19,110 nucleotides of DNA from CAVURW01 sp963743595 (lineage in GTDB: Bacteria > Verrucomicrobiota > Verrucomicrobiia > Methylacidiphilales > UBA1321). Positions within the stretch are counted from its first letter, which is position 1, and the number at the start of each line of letters is the position of its first letter. A program made the position numbers and the translations under genes. Location of the stretch: NCBI GenBank assembly GCA_963743595.1, contig CAVURW010000270.1, positions 1 through 19,110 on the forward strand, written 5' to 3'. The notes below the pieces were generated by a model. It was not told where the DNA came from and ran no database searches. It saw nothing but the letters and a program-made list of their open reading frames with translations. Below are positions 14,668-19,110 of the stretch, one piece after another.

Positions 14668-15081
14668 CTGCGGTAGAACCTAAGAGTTTGAAAGGGTCTC
14701 GAGTTTGTGGAATTAAATCGGGCTGGGGTTCAGTGTACACAGTGCAGGTTATGTTTAGATAAGCGTAAGTATGTATACACCGTGTACCCACCAGACCCCG
14801 GAAGGAATCTATTCCGAACGAATCTTGATAAGGGAGCGTAGCCCAGTCGTTTATTTTTTTATGTCAGGTCAGATTTCAATACGGTTGTCTGGAGACGGCT
14901 GAAATACTCGTAGCTGGGCAAACTTCGTCTCCACTAAAGAAATACCGGACTGATAAAGGATTAACGGACCCATCGTTTTTTTGCCGATCCTTTCAGCACG
15001 TAGACTTGAAATGCGCAGCAGTAAATGGGACCGTTTAATTATTATTGACCTTTTTTCATTACTTCACATGCTAAAGTTCCG
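14668..15081. other. Noncoding region with palindromic motifs between replication gene and cargo
   Basis: I find no gene in these 414 nt. It contains GTGTACAC (14733-14740), GTATACAC (14773-14780) and GTGTAC (14782-14787). Two interlocking complementary pairs, GCCCAG/CTGGGC and GGAGACG/CGTCTCC, lie in 14841-14933. A near-perfect 11-bp inverted repeat with one mismatch lies at 14963-14973 and 15025-15035. TTGACC at 15045 is a possible -35 box for the cargo operon, but the matching -10 is poor. It probably combines origin and cargo promoter functions. Confidence 0.45.
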
Positions 15082-16737
15082 ATGAAAACTTGGGCCGCAT
15101 TTTTGGTTCTGACCGTGTATTTCGCAGGGCAGGATAATTGTTTTGCGGGAGACCTTCCCAAGGGAATTGCTATATTGAATTCTCTGTCGTCCTTCGGGCA
15201 TGAAGGAGCGGATAATATTCCTTTTAAAAACATTCGGTGGGTCAGTTTTTATGGCGGCATACTCACCAAAACGGACGGTACAGAAGTGCCTTTTCCCGAT
15301 ACTGGTGTCACGAAGATCGTTTACCTTGATGGCGACTTTTATGCGGCTTTGAAGAATGATCGTGGACAAAGCGCATTTCGCCAAGGAATGGATTTACGAG
15401 AAATACTTATCGAGACGCACTACACCGATATTTCTTCCAGAGATCAAATCAACTCTCTCCAGAACGACCAGATCAGACTCAAGGACCTAGCTGAAACCGC
15501 TCCGAATTGCAAAGATGTGTTCTTTAACTCTTCCTCTGTGCTCGGCAACTACATTGCCCAACTAAAGAGCGGCAATTTCTTGGTTAAGGGGCAGTGGATT
15601 AACGCAACACTGCTCATCCCCACCCCACGGCCCAATCCCCAGGCGCTTGCCGGAATGCCAACAACATGGACTACTGTTGATGGGCAGACTTTCACTGGCG
15701 TCTCCGTATCCAGCGCAGATGGAACATCAGTCTCAATCATCCACGACAGAGGGGGCGGCAACCTCCCGCTCGATAACATCCCCATGACAATAGTCAAAAA
15801 GTTGCCGCCAAACATCCGAGCATCCATTGCTTCGGCAAACCTTCAAGCATATGAAAGCGACATATCAAATCCCCGCTCCCTGGAAGATTTTCTAAGACTT
15901 TCCGACCATGATTTTGCGCTTGTTTCCTTGGATGATTCCGTATCTGCAACTTTTAAAGCCGATTGGGTCAATAAAGTGACTTCTGATTACGCCAACTCCA
16001 GCGACCTGCATGCTGTGGTTCAACAATTCCCGAGTGCAGCCAAAACCCTGAATTTGTCGTCTAGCGATATACTTCAAGCTGTATCTCGGCTGCTTAGCTT
16101 AAGTAGTTTAACCCACGATGACGCTGAGGCCTTGGTCGATGTTGCAGCGAGCCAGGCAAATCCAGAAAAAAAAGAGGAAGTCGATCAGTGGCATGCAGCT
16201 CTCATCGCCTATAATGCTAATGATGCAGCTTTTAGCTCATTCGCGGACGATATTCAAAAGCCCCTCGCCCCAGGACCGGAAAGTTCTGTCTCGGCTCTTC
16301 CATCCACCCTTACGAAACGAGTTCCAGACTTGAAGACGGCGATCAACACTCAAGCCCTACAATTCATTCCTTCTTTTACTGGTGCAATCAAAACGCTTGA
16401 TGCTCTAGATAAGTTTAAAAGCCTCTGCGACAACATTATCTCCAAGGACATCCAAGCAAACGCCTCTCTGATTGAAACGATTACGAACGATTTTCAGGGC
16501 CGGTCACTCTCCCCAGGGGAGGAGAAGGTTAGTAGACTAATAATGGTCTTTGTTAACTATTCCAACCAACAGATGAAGCTATTCAGCGATACTGTTTCAA
16601 GTGCTGATGAAAAAGCTGCTATCGGAGGTCATTCTTCTGAAGCCGTTGGGCTATATCAGAAGGCTTACGATATCAATCATAACCCAGACATCCTGAAGAA
16701 AATTAAGGCCCTTAATCGAAACTCGCTAGGCTTATGA
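15082..16737 (+). CDS. Exported cargo protein of unknown family, 551 aa
   Basis: The N-terminus is a Sec signal (MKTWAAFLVLTVYFAGQDNCFAG), so the protein is probably periplasmic or outer-envelope; the Cys at about residue 20 is not in a classical lipobox. At about residues 196-245, WTTVDGQTFTGVSVSSADG...PLDNIP resembles the short beta-rich motif (T-x-D-G-x-x-[YF]-x-x-V, then x-L/I-P) repeated in many verrucomicrobial secreted proteins. The rest (about 255-551) is mainly helical and Ser/Asp/Lys-rich and ends in a TPR-like stretch (AVGLYQKAYDINHNPDILKKI). No enzyme motif is visible. Its stop overlaps the start of the next gene, and the two are the only genes right of the replication module, so they look like element cargo. 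I do not recognise a family. Confidence 0.75.
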   Translation: MKTWAAFLVLTVYFAGQDNCFAGDLPKGIAILNSLSSFGHEGADNIPFKNIRWVSFYGGILTKTDGTEVPFPDTGVTKIVYLDGDFYAALKNDRGQSAFRQGMDLREILIETHYTDISSRDQINSLQNDQIRLKDLAETAPNCKDVFFNSSSVLGNYIAQLKSGNFLVKGQWINATLLIPTPRPNPQALAGMPTTWTTVDGQTFTGVSVSSADGTSVSIIHDRGGGNLPLDNIPMTIVKKLPPNIRASIASANLQAYESDISNPRSLEDFLRLSDHDFALVSLDDSVSATFKADWVNKVTSDYANSSDLHAVVQQFPSAAKTLNLSSSDILQAVSRLLSLSSLTHDDAEALVDVAASQANPEKKEEVDQWHAALIAYNANDAAFSSFADDIQKPLAPGPESSVSALPSTLTKRVPDLKTAINTQALQFIPSFTGAIKTLDALDKFKSLCDNIISKDIQANASLIETITNDFQGRSLSPGEEKVSRLIMVFVNYSNQQMKLFSDTVSSADEKAAIGGHSSEAVGLYQKAYDINHNPDILKKIKALNRNSLGL

Positions 16738-17747
16738 AACAATATTTTTGGATTCGGCTGTACATTTCTTTTAGCCCGATTATTGCGGTCCTATCGGCAC
16801 TGCTTTTCATCGGCTGGCTCTTTCTAGTAATCACTCAGTATCGAGAAGATGTCTCCGATGTCTCTTATCGAGAAAACGTAAAAATTGGCGAAGCCCTGAA
16901 CCAAGCGCAAGGTTCATATATGCAGACGGATTCTTTTATAGAGCAGTTTGAGAAGGCCTCTGGGCTACCTCACGACACACTACCCGCCGTTGATTCGTTT
17001 ATTGGTCCTTACGACAACGAGGCCCGTCTAAAAGACGATCTAGGCCGCATTCAGAAAATGCAAGCGGATGTACAGACACTCAAAGGTTCACTTTTTTCAA
17101 AAGTTGAGTCTCGCTGGACAACTTTTGTTGATAAGCTCTTGCGGCACGCAGCCAGCGTCTCAGCGAGCGATGCTTCAACGACTGCAACCCCGAAGCCCCA
17201 AGACGAGCCTTTTGCCCTCTACTGTGTTGATACAGACCAAATCAAACACCGAGCGGAGGATGTTGATTCAGCCAAGGATGCTTTTGCTCTTCTGGCTACC
17301 CAAGCCGAAGACCCAACAAATAAACAACAAATCAAGGACACTGGTGACCAGCTCGGTAAGATCGAAGGAATTCTAAAGCTCTACTTGGCCCAGGATTCCA
17401 ACTCACAGAACGCTACCCCTGCCGCTGATACAGCGGACGATGATATCGCCTCACTCCGAGTAGCCGTTGTTTTAAATAGCTCCTTGCGTATCGTTAAACA
17501 CGACCTCTTCAGCGATTGGTCCGTTGATCAACAACTCAGTAACGCCCAGGCAATTGTTTCGCATGAGATTGATCTCTACCATCAGTCCCAAGAGGAAATC
17601 TGGCAGAACACCCGCTCGCTAGTCGTCGAATGCATCATCGGCATAATGGCTTTTGTGGTGTGCCTGTTTCTTTTGCTCGTCCCAGCAGATCTCTTGCGTA
17701 TTTGCATCAGGCCCAGAGAGGTTGTTGTTGCCCAAGAAGTTGCCTAA
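16734..17747 (+). CDS. Bitopic inner-membrane cargo protein of unknown family, 337 aa
   Basis: It starts in an ATGA overlap with the exported-protein gene, so the two are translationally coupled. It has one N-terminal membrane helix (about residues 12-34) and one C-terminal helix (about 297-321), enclosing about 260 periplasmic residues rich in helical, coiled-coil-like segments (e.g. DDLGRIQKMQADVQTLKG) and a Ser/Ala/Thr linker. A 16-residue tail (IRPREVVVAQEVA) follows the second helix. The layout resembles the sensory part of a chemoreceptor but no HAMP or signalling domain follows. It probably works with the exported protein at the envelope, for example in exclusion or sensing, but nothing in the sequence proves this. 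Confidence 0.75.
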   Translation: MKQYFWIRLYISFSPIIAVLSALLFIGWLFLVITQYREDVSDVSYRENVKIGEALNQAQGSYMQTDSFIEQFEKASGLPHDTLPAVDSFIGPYDNEARLKDDLGRIQKMQADVQTLKGSLFSKVESRWTTFVDKLLRHAASVSASDASTTATPKPQDEPFALYCVDTDQIKHRAEDVDSAKDAFALLATQAEDPTNKQQIKDTGDQLGKIEGILKLYLAQDSNSQNATPAADTADDDIASLRVAVVLNSSLRIVKHDLFSDWSVDQQLSNAQAIVSHEIDLYHQSQEEIWQNTRSLVVECIIGIMAFVVCLFLLLVPADLLRICIRPREVVVAQEVA

Positions 17748-18052
17748 CAGATGATTTTAATATAGGGAGAAAGGTCCTGGATTCATTACGCCTTTCATAA
17801 GCTAAGTTGTTTGAAGCCCGGAGTGCTCAGGGTATTGGCACGTTATATCGCGAACAATCCTCTACGGCTTCCCAAACGTGTATAGGGATAAGACTAGACA
17901 ACTTGACGCATTTTTAGGGCAACAATCGGGCAATGACTCGTTTTTCTAGCGCGCAAATCCGCAGCAAGGAAGCAAGCTCAAATCTTGGGCACAAGTTGGG
18001 CACAACCCGCCCAAATTCGGGCACAGGAGCACCACTAAAAATCGTTGTTTTG
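17748..18052. other. Right noncoding arm of the element
   Basis: These 305 nt hold no gene that I can support. ATATAGGGAGAAAGG near 17761 echoes ATATAGGGAAAGG near 14599. Degenerate GGGCAA sites (around 17917 and 17927) precede the exact TTGGGCACA sites. Confidence 0.5.
17985..18025 (+). promoter_or_regulatory. TTGGGCACA sites, putative integrase arm-binding sites (right)
   Basis: TTGGGCACA occurs at 17985-17993 and 17996-18004 (11-bp step, about one helical turn), with a one-mismatch copy TCGGGCACA at 18017-18025. They end 27 bp before the right core repeat and have the same orientation as the left pair on the plus strand. Confidence 0.55.
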
Positions 18053-18108
18053 AGAGGAGAGTGGGCCCTATAGGATTCGAACCTATGGCCTCCTGATCCG
18101 TAGTCAGG
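18053..18108. repeat. Right attachment site: 56-bp direct repeat inside tRNA-Arg
   Basis: This is identical to 10457-10512. Its right-hand 47 bp form the 3' part of the intact tRNA-Arg gene, so the element supplied a replacement 3' end and kept the tRNA functional. Confidence 0.93.
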
Positions 18109-18136
18109 CGCTCTAAATCCGCTGAGCTAAGGGCCC
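18062..18136 (-). tRNA. tRNA-Arg(ACG)
   Basis: On minus the 75 nt fold into a full cloverleaf: acceptor GGGCCCT/AGGGCCC, D stem GCTC/GAGC, anticodon stem CCTGA/TCAGG with loop CTACGGA (anticodon ACG, position 34 presumably inosine), 5-nt variable loop, and T stem ATAGG/CCTAT with loop TTCGAAT. The discriminator is A and no CCA is encoded. It is the integration target of the element, and its 3' part is now element-derived. Confidence 0.96.
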
Positions 18137-18258
18137 TTTCACAGACGTGCCGTCCGCGAACCAGTATGAGTATCAAAGAGCGGGAATCGGGGCAAGGAAA
18201 ACCTTGAGGATGAGCGGCGTTTCTTTTCAAAAATGAAAATGCAATCATCGGCTTTTCC

Positions 18259-19110
18259 ATGAAGCGTATCTCCCTAGTCGTTGTGGTTATTGTAACCGTT
18301 ATCGTGCCGATTTTCACTGCCTTACCTGCGGTCGATCCAGCCGAAGATCCCGCCGAAACCACTCCCACGCCTGCCCCGAATGCAGAGGCGCCCGGCACCA
18401 ACGATAATTCCGGTACGGTGCTTATCGACGGAGCGACCTATGCAGATAGGGCAGCCGCTTTTTTGAAGTGGGACGCTGCGACGATTGCGACGAAGAGTCC
18501 GCTCTATGCGAAGCCTGCGGCGATTCATTACGCAGCGCGGCTCGTTTCCAATCGCGACACCGCGTTTGCCCTCTCTCAGCTCGACAAAACGCTCGATCTT
18601 CTGCTGAAAAATGATGCCGCTACGGATGCCCGGCTCGATCCCTTCGACGAGCATGCGCTGATGCACACGTGGCTTCTGTGTCGAGACAAAATGCCAGATC
18701 CCCTCACCGCCAAGCTTCGCCACTACATGTCCTTTTGGCATCACGATACATGGCGGGGCTACGGCGCGATGAACTATCGGCTGATGGAAGATGGCTCGGC
18801 GTTTCTGGCGGCGGAGCAGTGGCCGGACTGGGCCGATATCGATAAGCTCACGGCCGCGCAGATCCGAGAGGCGACGAAGAAACGGCTCCTCTCGTACTTT
18901 ACGGACATGGTGCACCACAGTTTTCCGGAGTACGAGGCTCCTACGTATTACGGGGTCGATCTCGCCGCGATGAAAATGATCGCCGATTACGCCCAAGATC
19001 CGGAGGTGAAGCAGCAGTCCACGCTCACGTTGGATTGGATGATTCTCAACGTGGCTTGCTCATGGAATCAGGGCTACAACACGGCATCGTGCGGGCGCGC
19101 CAAGTACGAC
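18259..19110 (+). CDS. Secreted protein of unknown family, 3' end beyond the window
   Basis: The frame runs 284 codons from the ATG at 18259 to the window edge without a stop. It starts with a Sec-type leader (MKRISLVVVVIVTVIVPIFTALP), then a Pro/Thr/Ala/Glu-rich linker to about residue 55, then a helical domain. Segments such as DEHALMHTWLLC, YGAMNYRLMEDGSAFLAAEQWPDW and FPEYEAPTYYGVDLAAMKMIADYAQDPE are typical in style of secreted (alpha/alpha)-toroid, carbohydrate-active or uncharacterised proteins of this phylum; I cannot name the family. It is chromosomal and lies 122 bp beyond the tRNA-Arg gene, divergent from it. The minus-strand frame over the same interval is a shadow. Confidence 0.75.
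   Translation, partial: MKRISLVVVVIVTVIVPIFTALPAVDPAEDPAETTPTPAPNAEAPGTNDNSGTVLIDGATYADRAAAFLKWDAATIATKSPLYAKPAAIHYAARLVSNRDTAFALSQLDKTLDLLLKNDAATDARLDPFDEHALMHTWLLCRDKMPDPLTAKLRHYMSFWHHDTWRGYGAMNYRLMEDGSAFLAAEQWPDWADIDKLTAAQIREATKKRLLSYFTDMVHHSFPEYEAPTYYGVDLAAMKMIADYAQDPEVKQQSTLTLDWMILNVACSWNQGYNTASCGRAKYD

Larger units (their letters stand above)
10457..18108. mobile_element. Integrated element of about 7.6 kb in tRNA-Arg(ACG), satellite-like
   Basis: The element is bounded by perfect 56-bp direct repeats (10457-10512 and 18053-18108); one repeat plus the interval is 7596 bp. It contains, all on plus: tyrosine integrase, 172-aa unknown, HTH excisionase-like protein, 104-aa unknown, SF3-like replication ATPase, a noncoding origin-like region, and two coupled envelope-protein genes. 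GC content is visibly lower than in the flanks (sample rows about 43% against 65%). No capsid, portal, terminase, relaxase, coupling-protein or secretion genes are present, so it cannot package or transfer itself unaided. The int-HTH-rep order resembles phage-inducible chromosomal islands and other small satellites; that class assignment is inference. Confidence 0.9.

Noticed and set aside
18322..18996. 224-aa minus-strand frame at the right end
   Set aside because: Arg-rich shadow of the plus-strand secreted-protein gene that starts at 18259 and runs off the window.

Overview
The window looks like a contig from a member of Verrucomicrobiota or a near relative, probably a soil or freshwater lineage. 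The evidence is a DUF1800/DUF1501 gene pair, a Tat-exported GH116 glycoside hydrolase, large secreted proteins with Pro/Thr linkers, weak or absent Shine-Dalgarno sites, and a short dG-V-h-G-L-P type motif common in secreted proteins of this phylum. The phylum call is inferred from family content, not from a marker gene.

Left flank (1-10456), chromosomal and visibly GC-rich: the window opens in the C-terminal half of a yifB/comM-type Mg-chelatase-like ATPase gene on the minus strand. It stops abruptly at about 532. Immediately beside it, from about 535, begins a DUF1800 gene on the plus strand that lacks its N-terminus. This is a sharp joint between two 5'-truncated genes, either a real rearrangement or an assembly chimera. 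DUF1800, DUF1501 and a small four-helix membrane protein form a plus-strand operon that ends in a 55-nt tail-to-tail overlap with a minus-strand pair. That pair is a very large secreted protein of unknown family with a C-terminal Pro/Thr tail encoded by a 14-copy 30-bp tandem repeat, followed by a GH116 (GBA2-like) enzyme. Two tiny membrane-protein ORFs and sparse noncoding DNA follow.

Centre (10457-18108): a compact integrated mobile element of about 7.6 kb, lower in GC than its flanks, bounded by a perfect 56-bp direct repeat. The repeat comprises the 3' 47 nt of a tRNA-Arg(ACG) gene plus 9 bp of flank. The right copy is part of the intact tRNA; the left copy is a tRNA fragment. All genes read plus: tyrosine integrase, a 172-aa unknown coupled to it, a small excisionase/AlpA-like HTH protein, a 104-aa unknown coupled to that, an SF3-like replication ATPase, about 510 bp of noncoding DNA with iteron-like repeats (candidate origin), and a coupled two-gene envelope module of unknown function. 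Repeated TTGGGCACA sites lie just inside both ends and look like integrase arm-binding sites. There is no capsid, terminase, relaxase or conjugation gene, so the layout resembles a minimal phage-satellite-like or helper-dependent island (int, HTH, rep, cargo).

Right flank (18109-19110): the rest of the tRNA-Arg gene, then the 5' part of a secreted protein gene that runs off the window.

The most novel-looking content is the element as a whole, especially its two-protein envelope cargo (15082-17747), which I cannot assign to any known system.
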